Positions 22,100 through 32,999 of a stretch of DNA of 64,000 nt are shown here, piece after piece; within the stretch, counting starts at the first letter, position 1; each line of letters begins with the position of its first letter. Origin of the DNA: Acholoe squamosa (taxonomy: Eukaryota; Annelida; Polychaeta; Phyllodocida; Polynoidae). The notes under the pieces are model-generated. The model saw only the letters and a list, made by a program, of their open reading frames with translations. It was not told the origin of the DNA and searched no databases. The translations under genes and the position numbers were made by a program. Location of the stretch: NCBI GenBank assembly GCA_949317995.1, contig OX439037.1, positions 54,222,080 through 54,286,079 of the forward strand, given 5' to 3'.

Positions 22100-24331
22100 T
22101 TACTGTCGTTGATCTTTGTCAACTTCATAGATATGCTCGACGGAGGATTCAGCGTTGTCCGTATCATCCGCTAGAATATCAGAGTCCTCACTTTCGAGTA
22201 GCGCGTCAGCGGCAGCCTCGCTCTCCATCGCATCTTTAGCATGCTTTCCAGCGCTGCCTTTCATTCGTTCTTTGTTGGTGAGGCGTATGTGAAGATCAGT
22301 TAACAGTCTGCCCAGATTGTTTTTGCCTGTGTACAATCCGGTGTCATAGACTGGATCACCATAACGTCCAAAGCCTCCCCAATAATCCTCCATCGTGGCT
22401 TCGATTATATCGACATCCCCCAGAGTTATCAGCTGCCTTTTTAACTCTTTATCTTGGACGAATTTTTTAGATACAGCAATTCTCATTGCAGTTAGACGTG
22501 TAGAGCTCTTCCACTCTTCGGATTCTCTCATGCCATGTGTGGCTCTTTTAGCCTCTAGGCCGGTGATTGTGTCTAATACTTGATCAGCTCGAGTTGGGTC
22601 ATTATGCTCACAGCACTTTATCCACTGGTATAGTTGCTCCGAACTATGAAAATCTACCCCATCGTGATGAATATGGCAGGGATAGAGATTACTTAGGAAG
22701 CATTTGGCGCCACAGAATGTCATTCCTGAATTCGTCAGACGTTGACATAATTCACCTCCTTCAGCTCGTTCTATGGCTATATTTAATCTCTCTTTGAAGG
22801 TTGACTTCACTGAAGGTTGACTCTTCTCTTTTTCCTTCTGCTTTAGAGATGAATTTTCATCATCATGGGCGTGTCTATAACTATCGGGCTTAGGGCTTAG
22901 TCTCCACCAATTCTCGGATGATCCTCCAGATGGCGACTTGTCTCGATTTCCTCTCTCCTGACTGCTAGTATTCTTCTTATCCACTAGGTGGTGGCTCTGT
23001 GTGATGCTCCCGTCTTGCTGATGGCGTTCCCTTGAATGGGTATAAGGCTTATGCCCAATGTTGTCACGGGAGCGGTCTCGGTGAACATAACTATTTGAAT
23101 TGCGATCGCCTTTTTTCTCTCTAGTCGGTTGCTTTTGAGATCTTCTTACTTCGTTACTGCCATTGCCATTATGGGATACATGTTTATCAAGTCGTCTGTC
23201 ATGTGAATCATGTGGCCGGTATCTTTTAGTCAGATCCTTTACCATTCTATCATCACTTGTGTTATCCCATCTATTACGAGCCCCCACTCGAATGATGTCT
23301 CTCCCACGATGATTCACCTCATCACTTCTGTAGTCTTGCCTATCCAAATTCTCATAATGCAGATCATCGGGTTTATACCTGTCAGGGATCCTGTGTGGAT
23401 TGTGCCCATCATAAAGCACTCCTTCAATCAATATGCGAGTGCCTTTCATGGTTACCTCACACTTCACCACCTCTCTACAATACCATCCTATCTTCCTCAC
23501 AATTCCTTTGACCCTTCTGGTGGTGGGATCTTCATCAGCATTGATAAATACCTTCTTTTTATACTTGTCAATACTGTCAAGCTCAGACTTGTATTTTAGG
23601 CAAACATCACGCCTCCATGCAGTGGTGAAACATACAAGTATAGGTCTGCATTTCTGGTTGGGAGATGATGTGTTCATGCGTGTTATGAACTTTAATTCAC
23701 TAGGGTCAAGTTCAATACCAATGTCCATAAGTAAGTAGAGTGCATGATCATATGCATCACCTTCTATGTCCTCATCAAGTCCATCGATAATTATATTAAA
23801 TCGACGAGGTGAGTGAAAACGGGAATCAGTATCTGGGTCAGCAACACCAGCATATGACAGTTTCCTAATTGTTTCTCTCAGCTCTGATTCAAGTATATTT
23901 ACCTGTTGTTGACTCTGTGCAAATTGATTTCTCAGTTTGTCCACTTCATGCATTGTAGCCCTAATTCCCTCGTCTTGGTTTCTTTCTAGGTCATCAAAAC
24001 GCTGTTCATACCCCATCTTCTCAATATCCATACGTTGACGTAGGTTTTGAATTTCACCAGAAATATTCACGTCACTCCTTGAGATCATTTCTTTTATCTC
24101 TTTTAAGTGATTCTCCATTGCCGATTCACCTACTGTGCTTGATTTGTCATGTGGTTGCGCTGATGTAGGTAGAGATCGCCTATCTGGATTGGGGTGATTT
24201 GACAATGAATTACTTGGGCGATAGCTTTTCTTAGGAAGCGGCTTCTGTGCGTTATATGAGCTAACATAGCTACCTGATGTTGGTGAGGACTCATCACTTG
24301 ACTGCCTCTCCCTTTTCCTTGAACAACTCAT
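22100..24331 (-). CDS. LINE ORF1 protein with C-terminal NADAR (YbiA-like) domain
   Basis: An intact ORF of 743 codons. Layout: Ser/Pro-rich basic N-terminus, coiled coil about residues 75-155 (EIQNLRQRMDIEKMGYEQR and following heptads), a central RRM/Transposase_22-like RNA-binding segment about 172-310 (RRFNIIIDGLDEDI, RPILVCFTTAWRRDV), a highly charged Arg/Asp/His-rich linker about 315-525, then a NADAR domain at about 537-686. The NADAR signature is clear: FLSNLYPCHIHHDGVDF, SSEQLYQWIKC, WKSSTRLTAMR, VSKKFVQDKELKRQL, EATMEDYWGGFG and KNNLGRLL. YbiA-type NADAR proteins act as N-glycosidases on riboflavin-pathway intermediates and related members act on ADP-ribose-type ligands. Its role in a retrotransposon is unknown. 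The ORF lies upstream of ORF2 on the same strand. Confidence 0.88.
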   Translation of the reverse strand: MSCSRKRERQSSDESSPTSGSYVSSYNAQKPLPKKSYRPSNSLSNHPNPDRRSLPTSAQPHDKSSTVGESAMENHLKEIKEMISRSDVNISGEIQNLRQRMDIEKMGYEQRFDDLERNQDEGIRATMHEVDKLRNQFAQSQQQVNILESELRETIRKLSYAGVADPDTDSRFHSPRRFNIIIDGLDEDIEGDAYDHALYLLMDIGIELDPSELKFITRMNTSSPNQKCRPILVCFTTAWRRDVCLKYKSELDSIDKYKKKVFINADEDPTTRRVKGIVRKIGWYCREVVKCEVTMKGTRILIEGVLYDGHNPHRIPDRYKPDDLHYENLDRQDYRSDEVNHRGRDIIRVGARNRWDNTSDDRMVKDLTKRYRPHDSHDRRLDKHVSHNGNGSNEVRRSQKQPTREKKGDRNSNSYVHRDRSRDNIGHKPYTHSRERHQQDGSITQSHHLVDKKNTSSQERGNRDKSPSGGSSENWWRLSPKPDSYRHAHDDENSSLKQKEKEKSQPSVKSTFKERLNIAIERAEGGELCQRLTNSGMTFCGAKCFLSNLYPCHIHHDGVDFHSSEQLYQWIKCCEHNDPTRADQVLDTITGLEAKRATHGMRESEEWKSSTRLTAMRIAVSKKFVQDKELKRQLITLGDVDIIEATMEDYWGGFGRYGDPVYDTGLYTGKNNLGRLLTDLHIRLTNKERMKGSAGKHAKDAMESEAAADALLESEDSDILADDTDNAESSVEHIYEVDKDQRQ

Positions 24332-24474
24332 GTATTAGGCGTACACCAAATATAAGCCCTGAACTCATGCAATACTTATGATGTAAACCCAGAGTCATAT
24401 TGTGGGCAGTTTGGGACTGTTCTATAGTGTGTTACGCAGAAGACACACACCTTACTTCAAATGGTTCTTTGGGG

Positions 24475-24785
24475 TCCCGTCCTATCCAGGTTATACCCAG
24501 CCAATTCAACTCACTTCCAGTCTATCCAGCTCATCCCTGGCCTATCTAGTCCATTCCCAACCTATCTATTGCATTCCTGGCCTATCCAACTTATTCCCAG
24601 CCTATTGAACTCATCTGTGGCTTATCCAGGTCATTCCCAGCCTACATTATGGCTCATTCCCGGCCTATCCAGCTGATCCCAGGCATATCCAGCCCATTCC
24701 CAGCCTTTTTAGTATATTCCTAGCCTATCCAACTCATCTAGCCCATTCCTGGCATGACCAACCCATTCCTGTCCTATCTAGAATG
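24475..24785. repeat. Minisatellite of about 20 bp units next to the LINE 5' end
   Basis: About 15 diverged units of the type CCTATCCAGCTCATTCCCAG run in tandem. Open frames through it are by-products of the repeat. Confidence 0.75.
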
Positions 24786-25565
24786 TAGTGATGTAGGCTA
24801 GGAATACTTATATTGAACATACAGTCATCGTCAAATTAATTTCAATGTTAAATTAACATACTTTCCAAGTAGAAAAAAACATTCAAAGATGGTTTAGCTA
24901 AATCCATTTTGTGGCCTCAAACCAACATTGAATGAATGAGAAAATGTTGATTAAACATGAGAAATTTATGTAGCAAAATGACATTGGAGTAACCTTGAAA
25001 TAACCTTATCTCGCTCCCTACCAAGCCTTTCTATTGCTATAGGTTATTCACTTTATTTCTACTTTCTGATGCATGATTAATTTTTCCCCATTTATTTATG
25101 CTCAAATGGTACATAGATCCCCTTTTTCAAAGGGATCATATGTGCCTCATGTGTTAGAGGGGCAAAATATTGATTCATGAGGGAAGACACAACATGAACG
25201 GGTTATACAAATTCTAAATGTTTCACTAAGGGTGTCTACCACACTATGGACCATAATGCAGCGAATGTTTCATTCATCTATGGATATTTTCACACTTAGA
25301 TATCTAAACATGGGATGTTTATAATAAGGTTGTTACTACTATCACATTATCATCATTATGATAGAGATTAGACAAACAGCTATCTGTAGCATCCAGCCAA
25401 GTCAGATCACAATATTTCCTGCACCTGGTGAGACATATTGGAATAATGAAATAATGTCAAATTAACATTTTCTTGACCAGTTAAGTCAACGTTGTTTTGA
25501 GTCCACATTCTGAATGTTGATCAAGATTGATCAGAGGTTATCTGGAAAAACATTATTTACAGAAC
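24786..25565. other. No gene recognised
   Basis: AT-rich sequence without coding signal or clear repeat. Confidence 0.35.
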
Positions 25566-25570
25566 ATTTG

Positions 25571-25915
25571 GAGATATGACACTTGGATCTGGGTATTTTG
25601 ATAGTGCTGAATCTGGATCTGAGGTGCGTATCTTCATATCTAACTTGGAACAAGGTCAAAATAAAGGCCAAAGGTCACAATGCTATTGCTATGAATCTTA
25701 ATCAACTTAGAATACCCTTGCATGGGGAATCCACTGTGCACTGAGGACCTCTAGTGTTAATGAATGGAACAAGGCCCTCTCTCTGTTTTATAGCAAATAC
25801 CAGATCGTGACTTTTGACCTTTAATTTGACCTTGTTCCGACCTAGATATGAAGATATGAACCTCAGATCCAGATTCAGCACTATCAAAATACCCAGATGC
25901 ATATCTCATATCTTG
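25571..25915. mobile_element. Foldback element with long inverted repeats
   Basis: Two 38-base arms (25588-25625 and 25860-25897) are perfect reverse complements. The inverted similarity continues inward for about 70 further bases (AACAAGGTCAAA and TTTGACCTTGTT) with mismatches. The roughly 100-base centre has no ORF. Confidence 0.85.
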
Positions 25916-25929
25916 TGCTGCTCTGAACA

Positions 25930-27480
25930 CCAGCACTTTGCCTTATCGAGGAGCTGGCTACCCAATAGGCCTGTTTAGCCTACTAGTACACTGTATCGTA
26001 GGCCTGGTTTCCCCTTACAGTCAGAATGCCTACCTTTACCACTTCACAGTCTCCAAACTCTGGGATGGTACAACCAAATGTTAAACACTTTGCTCAAATC
26101 ACTTCCTAAAACACTTCTCTGCAAGCCTACCTTGTTGTCAGCATGTGTTATTAATCCCTTTCAATCCTTTTTAGACAGTTATTGTCAGAATGGTTTTCAA
26201 ACTTTGTTATGGGAATGGCCATCAGAGGAAGTACTGCTCTGCCCATGTGCAAAGGGAAGTTTTGCTTTTGGGGAGTTGTGCCTGGAGAGTGAGAAAGCAC
26301 ATGGCAGTGTTTACATTTTGACCAAGGTCACACATGGCCCAGGTGACATGGCCATGGGTCAGTGTTGGCAACTCTCCTAACACAGTAGGTAACCCTTGCC
26401 AGTTACCAGCTTAGGGACTTACCCTTGCCCATGCTCACTGAGGTACTTCCAGTCAAAACAAAATGGTGGTGGATTTAAAAGGCAGGGAGGTGATACATTC
26501 AACTTGGATTCTGACCAGCTACTAATTCAAGGTAGTACCAAGCATTTATTTGATAATACCAAGCCCCAGACTATTATGTATAGATGCCAACAGTATAAAG
26601 AGGGAAACTGAAAAGGGGACCAGCCACACTTTACAGGCTCCTCAATTGTCAGCCCATTACCCAAACCAGAACCCAGAAAAGCTATTGTCTGGGTTCGTAA
26701 CAGAACTAGCTCCCCAACTGCTAAAAGACGTCCACATATCTTGAGTCGTCTACCTGTCACATTGTTTTTTTTTCTCATTTTCACATGTATTCTCTGGGTC
26801 TAGCTCCATAATATTGTTGAAATAGAGGTGTCATAGTACCCCATGCATCATGACAACCAATGGACAATATATAAGTATTAGAGACGTCAGCAGAGATAGA
26901 AGCTGACGAAGGAAGGTGCACGACCCGGCTCTCGAATACCCATGAAATGAAATTAGACAAGCTTGATATTCATGTTGCTTCTCTCCCTCTTTACAGGCGT
27001 GCCCTGCCTTTTATACTCACCCTTTCCTACTTTTCATTTTCAGTAGACAGAACCTCGCAGTGCTCCAGTGTAGTGTTCCACTTGGAGCCTCTACCCATTA
27101 ATTGTCCCTCACATAATCTCTAGATTAGTGAGTGGTCAGACGTTAAGGTTTACTCCTAAGATAGGGTATTACATCGAAAATTGAATTATTATTATGGGTA
27201 ATATCTAAATATTGGATTCTAGAGGAAACGGTTGTAAAAATGTAAAGCAGAAAACAGAGTAATGATATCTTTAATGGTAAATGTGTGAGAGGTGTTGAAA
27301 GTTGCTTTATATATAACCTATGTGGCTGATGGCACCTCAGTGGAGCATGAAGCACTATGAGTGGTGTCTCTGTGTGCAGTCAAACTTCATGGTAGGGGAA
27401 AATTCATAGTCTTCATACATAAACGTCTCAAAATGTATCATGAATAAAGCTGCCATTTCTCCACAAAAGTTAAGTGCAAT
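25930..27480. other. No gene recognised
   Basis: Several ORFs under 100 codons lack domains and plausible splice context. A pyrimidine-rich acceptor-like stretch occurs at 26980-27045, but no exon could be matched to it. Confidence 0.3.
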
Positions 27481-27539
27481 TCAACATCTGTTTATTCATA
27501 TATGTATAATATGGGCCCGTTGCTATTTATCTGATATAA

Positions 27540-28380
27540 CTGAAATTATAACCAGTACAAAAATGCTTCTATATGCCGATGATAAAGTGCTAATAGCCAC
27601 CCACAAGGCCCCTGATATTGCCACTACACTGCTCCAGACAGACCTCGACCGCCTAGTAGATTGGTGCACCTCGAATAGCATGACAATCAATGCCAAACAG
27701 ACCCAGACAGTTTGGTTCGGTGAGAAGCAAGCCCTGAATGCCGGTCAAGATAAGAGGCTAATGATCAAAGGGGTACCATTACTAAGTCCAGCTTAATATC
27801 CCTATCTGGGAGTAAAGCTGGATAGTGAGCTAAATATCGATGCCTTCCTTAAAGCTACAGAGGCAAAAGCTGGGCAAAAACATTCATGCTTAGAAAGCTT
27901 AGGTCCATGATGGATAAGCCAACCTCCATACTAGTCTATAAGCAAACAATTCTACCTTATTTTGACTATTGTTCATACTTGGTAGATGGCGCCAGGAAAA
28001 GCAGAGTTGATCAACTCCAATGCCTACAGAATAGGGCTCTCAGGGTATGCACTAAAAAGTATAACAACATCGTGTTTAGAACTGATGACATACATGAGGA
28101 GTGCAGTATTGAGAAGCTCGCCCATAGAAGGGATAAACAACTGGCCGTGCTAATGTGCAAGCAGGCGCAGAGCCTAGGCCTAAAACCAAAGGCTGATGTC
28201 AGGACTAGAGGGGACAAGAAGGTGAAATTTAGACCTTACAGGAGGCAGAAGCAAAAGTATAAGAAATCCCCCCAATACAGAGGCACTAAACGCTGGGACA
28301 GTCTAGACCATGAAGTACAATCTGCACCAAGTGTCTCAACCTTTAAAAGACAATACGCAGGCTTGCCAAACCTTTCCTGA
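27540..28380 (+). pseudogene. Frameshifted LINE reverse transcriptase fragment
   Basis: Contains MLLYADDKVLIATHK (RT catalytic box), LVDWCTSNSMTINAKQTQ and a YPYLGVKLD segment after a stop at 27796. A shift near 27880 leads into RKLRSMMDKPTSILVYKQT, LQCLQNRALRVC and a basic C-terminus (KYKKSPQYRGTKRWDSL). The order matches the last third of a CR1/Jockey-like ORF2. It is truncated at the 5' side and inactive. Confidence 0.85.
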
Positions 28381-29613
28381 AATCACCCCTCTCCCTCCTC
28401 ACCCTACCTTCCCCTCTCCCCCCCCCTTTATTCCCACATCGAGACCTTATCAGTTATATTGATTTTAAGTAGTACAGAAGGCAGTTCATGCAAATTTCAC
28501 CTGCTTCAGGCAGCTGTTTATAAGATTGGTTCCTTCAACTTGCCCAATGTTACTTCTCTGGCCTACTAAACGATAATGGTTTTAGTTATAATCCTAGCTC
28601 ATCACTGAATCATCCAGCATAGACAACCCAAGTCAATCACCCTCACAAACCAAATCATCATTATTAATCACCCTGATACTGGTCCCCATCCGATATGCCT
28701 TGGCACATGGCTTTGTTATGAAAAATAACCTAGTTCATTTACTCATAGTCTATTAAATGCCGAATTTGGCCTAGGGCTTTTCCAAAGTTTATGTATAAGC
28801 ATAATTCTAGAAGATGCCGCAGGTGTATTTTACAACTCAGTGCAATCCTGACGAATATCATGAAAATGAATGTCTGTTTTGCTTACAAATAAATGTTTTG
28901 GGCATTATAAGGCAGAGGATTCCTTGTGATATTATGACTATAAGTGGGCTTAGGTTCATCAGAGGACATCACTAGATATAGGGAATATTACAGATGTATC
29001 TGATTATTCAAGACTATATTTGTCAAGAATCAAATGAACTTTTTAAAAATTCTAAAATTTTCTCTGCCCTCATAACCTTTGAAATGCAGTATTTTATGTG
29101 GAGATTGAAATATGCATGTGATTCAAAATTTCAATCAGCTTGATGTGCCCTTATATATATATCCTTAGAATAATCCTTATTCAAATCAATGTCAAGTACG
29201 GAGATTTTTGCCGAAATGACACTGACTGAGGTGGTATATAAAACTAACATTTTTTCCAAGCTAGGATTGCTATTTGAGAATCTATTTATAAACACGTACA
29301 CACATTTCCCGTAAACACATACACCTCCACACGTATTAAGAGCTACGCCCCCAAAGCAGCCCTCAACTACAAAAGGAGCTTTATTTCAGCTACTTAGGCA
29401 TTTCCTTGGGTGTGATGTGAGGGATAGAAAGGCCACTGTTACACTACATAACAGAGTTGTGTATATCCTAGGCATTAATGAATCCTGTAGGTCCTGAATC
29501 CCTACTCTGCATGAAAGCATGCCTCCCAAGTAAGTTTTAGGAAGCTGGCAAAAGTGCATGCGTCAAATTTAATGTACTTGTGGATAAGAGTGTTGAACAA
29601 GGGTTATGTCAGA
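28381..29613. other. No gene recognised
   Basis: Begins with a C-rich patch (28385-28435) that may be the 3' flank of the LINE fragment. The remainder is AT-rich with no supported feature. Confidence 0.35.
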
Positions 29614-29793
29614 TAAGGGAGTGCTCATTTTTTTTTAGATCCGACCCCATTCCGCTAGAACATTTAGGGCCTTTGCTGTCAAAAGTTCATCGTCAGTAAG
29701 GTTCATGGATTTTCCTGCAGATTTTCGTTTTTGCCGCCCCGCCCCCGCCCACAGAGCGACTGAAGCTTTACTGGATTTATTCCCCTGTCCTAT

Positions 29794-30035
29794 AGGTCGA
29801 ATCCCACATGGCGATTTAAGGCTCAAATATCTCTGCGATTTTGTCCCTTGCATTTTTGGGGTCTTCCTGGGATCCTAGATCGCAAGAATTGTTCAAGTTA
29901 TACCGAATCCAACAGTGAATTAAGAGCAATTAAGCAGTTATCCTTGCGATATAGGGACTCAGGAAGTCCCCAAGAATGCAAGGGACAAAATCGCAGAGAT
30001 GTTTGAGCCATAAATCGCCATGTGGGATTCGACCT
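29794..30035. mobile_element. Foldback family copy (AGGTCGAATCCC ends)
   Basis: 242 bases starting AGGTCGAATCCCACATGG and ending with the reverse complement. The arms are near-perfect over about 60 bases (GCGATTT, CAAATATCTCTGCGATTTTG). The copy is flanked by TAT on both sides, a possible 3 bp target duplication. Confidence 0.8.
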
Positions 30036-30104
30036 TATAGTAATTCCGGTTTTTCTTTTCCTCTCACTAAAAATGGATGACATTTTATTTTGCCAGCCCC
30101 CCAT

Positions 30105-30395
30105 TAAGGGAGTGATCATTTTTTAACAACAGGCAGGGGGGCTGGTGGGTTTGCGCGTGGACGCGCAAAAAGATATGCCGACCCCCCTCTTGATGGGGTA
30201 AATTTTTTTTGACCCCCCCCCATAAGGGCCAAAAGTAGTAACGCGTGGGGTTTTCCACTGAAGACAGGTGAAATCATTTTGACCTCCCCATCAGAGGGGT
30301 TGAAAAAATTCTGACCCCCCGGTCAAGGGGTTGAAAAAATTCTGACCCCCAAACCCACCAGTCCCCCCTGTTGTTAAAAAATGATCATTCTCTAA
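30105..30395. mobile_element. Inner MITE with long inverted ends
   Basis: GATCATTTTTTAACAACAGG on the left is matched by its exact reverse complement on the right, followed inward by AAACCCACCAG-type matches. The centre is made of G/C-run-rich direct repeats (GGGGTTGAAAAAATTCTGAC twice). Confidence 0.7.
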
Positions 30396-30455
30396 GGAGT
30401 CCACTTTTTACAGCACCCCCACCCACCCCGTTTCTAAATAATGAGCACTCCCTTA

Positions 30456-31018
30456 CATCAAATCTTTGGTCTAGCAAAACCAAAAGACCATTACGGAGGT
30501 GCGTAGATGTTTCCCTGAAACATATATAGTTTGGTCATATTTATATAAGGTATTCAAAGGACTACATAACATTGGAGTCAACATGCCGGCCTCTAGACCA
30601 TGAAGCGTTGGATTGAGCAGGCGAGAAAATACCTTGTCCGAGAGAAATCACAGGCGATCCATTACTACTTTGACTGACACCTTTGATCAGCATCATTAGA
30701 GGTATAGGGCTTACATTTTAGCCTAAATAGCAGATCCATCAGCAACCACTAGCTCGGTCTGTAGGTAATGTTAACCAGGAGCTTGACGATGCAGCTGTGT
30801 ACATGTTAGGTAGCTACCCGGGTTAGCTACATGTGTAGGTGAAACAATCTGGTGGAATATTCACTGACTTTGGCTGTTTCTTGCTCCCGTTAAAAGCAAA
30901 GTGATCGGTAGAGATTTTAAATTGTGTTCCATCTCGGACATCAGCACCAAATTAGTGCTAAAACAATAGCTAAAAACCTACACTCTGATCACCCTGGCTT
31001 CTATCTTTTTTTCTGAAG
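30456..31018. other. Upstream region of the profilin-domain gene
   Basis: No earlier exon was identified. The segment ends in a strong acceptor (CTTCTATCTTTTTTTCTGAAG, AG at 31017-31018), so the gene probably has at least one exon further upstream in or before this region. Confidence 0.4.
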
Positions 31019-32050
31019 GTGGTCTCAAAATCTTCATTTCATACTACATTATATCAATCTACCAGGATGTTGAGGCCTTCCAGCATCATCCGTCCACACT
31101 CTGCAGTTGTTTCATCCATCAGTCCACAGTATAGACCCGTCTCAGGTATTGAACCAATGTCTGCACATATAACATCAATCAAGCCATGGTCTACCTATGT
31201 AACATCAGTTGAACCACGGTCTGCATATAGGACATCGATTGAACCAAGATCTGAATATGTGACATTGATCAAACCAAGAGTTGAATATGTGACTTTGATT
31301 GAACCAAGATTTGAATATGTGGCACCAACCACACCAAGATCTGAATATGTGACACCGATTGCACCAAGATCTGAATATGTGACAACAACCGCACCAAGAC
31401 CTGAATATATGACATCAATTGAACAAAGGTCTAAATATGTGACATCAATTGAACCAAAGTCTACATATGTTTCATCCCTCCGTCCACTCTCAGCAGTTGC
31501 TTCATCTATTGATCCGCTGCCCGAAGTTGTTTCATCCATTGAGCCACTGATGGAAACTATTCCATCCATCCCTGGACATTCTGTCCGAAAGATAGAATAC
31601 TCAATTGAATTCAGCACAACACCAAGTAAACTGGACAACCTGCACACCATGTGGAAAGAGACTGTATCCTGGGATAGGTACATCATAGACATGTTGAGAA
31701 CCGGTCATATCAGGACGGCCGCCATCTTTGATCTGGAGGCTCACAAGCTTCTTTCCTCTACCGAGGGCTTCATGTTAATGAGGGAAGACCCCCTGGAGCT
31801 GGTATACAAAATCAGGCATCCTAGAGCAGCCATCAGAGATGGAGTAGTGGTGGATGGTAGATGGTATAGGGTGCACCTTGCTGATGGGGTTGGGGGTATA
31901 ATGTGCAAGAAAGGAGATGGCAGTGGTTGTACCATAGCTGCTACTAATAGGTTCCTCATCCTTGCTACCCATACTGAATACATGCACTCTGAGAACTGTA
32001 ATGTTATTGTCATGTCTCTGTATGACCACTTCAGGCAGAGGGGAATTTAG
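31019..32050 (+). CDS. Profilin-domain protein with N-terminal decapeptide repeats (last exon)
   Basis: An open frame of 343 codons from a splice acceptor at 31018 to TAG at 32048. The first in-frame Met is 31067; an upstream start exon is equally possible. Residues about 45-185 are some 13 imperfect ten-residue repeats of the form S-x-Y-V-T-S-I-E-P-R. Residues about 216-343 match profilin: SWDRYIIDMLRTGHIRTAAIF, the central WYRVHLADG strand, GGIMCKKGDGSGCTIAAT and the C-terminal helix CNVIVMSLYDHFRQRGI. Profilins bind actin monomers and poly-proline ligands and usually consist of this domain alone (about 125-140 residues). The repeat extension is the unusual part. An AATAATAAA signal follows at about 32246. 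Confidence 0.82.
   Translation: MVSKSSFHTTLYQSTRMLRPSSIIRPHSAVVSSISPQYRPVSGIEPMSAHITSIKPWSTYVTSVEPRSAYRTSIEPRSEYVTLIKPRVEYVTLIEPRFEYVAPTTPRSEYVTPIAPRSEYVTTTAPRPEYMTSIEQRSKYVTSIEPKSTYVSSLRPLSAVASSIDPLPEVVSSIEPLMETIPSIPGHSVRKIEYSIEFSTTPSKLDNLHTMWKETVSWDRYIIDMLRTGHIRTAAIFDLEAHKLLSSTEGFMLMREDPLELVYKIRHPRAAIRDGVVVDGRWYRVHLADGVGGIMCKKGDGSGCTIAATNRFLILATHTEYMHSENCNVIVMSLYDHFRQRGI
31160..31490 (+). repeat. Coding tandem repeat, 30 bp period
   Basis: Units such as GAACCAAGATCTGAATATGT with ACATCGATT between them recur every 30 bases, keeping the reading frame of the profilin-domain gene. Confidence 0.85.
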
Positions 32051-32710
32051 GAACGTTAACTGACTTGATACTTGGTGGTTTATAGATAAAATATGATAAA
32101 AGTATAGGTTATGAACCTTTATGTATACATGGTACTGTACCCTGTACAGTAGATAAATACTAGAGATGTCCCCCTTCAATGGCAAAAAGAAATATTTGGC
32201 TTAGGTTTGAGTACAAAAGCCTTTGTGGAAAACGTTTTTTTTTAGAATAATAAAAAAAAACGCTCTTCAATGTATTTTAACCGTCTTTGAGCGTTCGTTT
32301 TTTCAATGTTTGTAGTTTGACCTATTCGCCTGACTTTTCTCTAGGAGTCGTCTGGCCAAAGTCTGCCGTTGGTCCCAGTAGATTATTGGTCTAAGGGGTC
32401 AGAGGGCAGGTACTAGTCTATAGTCGGCGATCATGATATAGATTAGTGCGTGTATACAATGAACAGTGTATTGGCTTCTTTTTTCTCTCTGTAGGCTATA
32501 ATTAGTGTCTATTGAATTATTTTGTGTCATAATTACATGTTTAGCTGTTCATTTTATAGACGAACCGAGACAACTGTGAAACATGAACGAGATACAGAAG
32601 ATTTAAAAAAGAATACAACAAAAGACAACAACAAACACACAACGAAACACCAATAATTCATTTTGTGTACATAGTTTATATCCGATATGATGTGTCAGTA
32701 TATTTAAAGT

Positions 32711-32716
<6 letters not shown>

Positions 32717-32765
<49 letters not shown>

Positions 32766-32784
32766 ACGCAATCCCAGTACATGT

Positions 32785-32856
<72 letters not shown>

Positions 32857-32912
32857 CATACATACATACATACATACATACATACATACATACATACATA
32901 CATACTTATATT

Positions 32913-32968
<56 letters not shown>
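32717..32968. repeat. Compound TA / GT / CATA microsatellite
   Basis: (TA)n, then (GT)n at about 32747-32764, (TA)n, (CATA)n at about 32851-32904, then (TA)n again. Open frames through it are low-complexity artefacts. Confidence 0.95.
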
Positions 32969-32972
<4 letters not shown>

Positions 32973-32999
32973 TTTTAATACTGTAATTCGATATTAATT

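Larger units (their letters stand above)
29614..30455. mobile_element. Composite MITE: outer element containing a foldback and an inner MITE
   Basis: The outer ends are TAAGGGAGTGCTCATTT and its reverse complement. Inside are the foldback copy at 29794-30035 and a second inverted-repeat element at 30105-30395 with related ends. The filler is rich in G and C runs. Confidence 0.65.

Noticed and set aside
22567..23738. ORFs of 76-129 codons on the plus strand opposite LINE ORF1
   Set aside because: Antisense shadows of the NADAR-bearing ORF1.
26078..26380. 100-codon ORF on the plus strand
   Set aside because: No domain, repeat or splice support.
31195..31692. 165-codon ORF opposite the decapeptide repeats
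   Set aside because: It is the mirror frame of a 30 bp repeat; the plus strand carries the profilin match.
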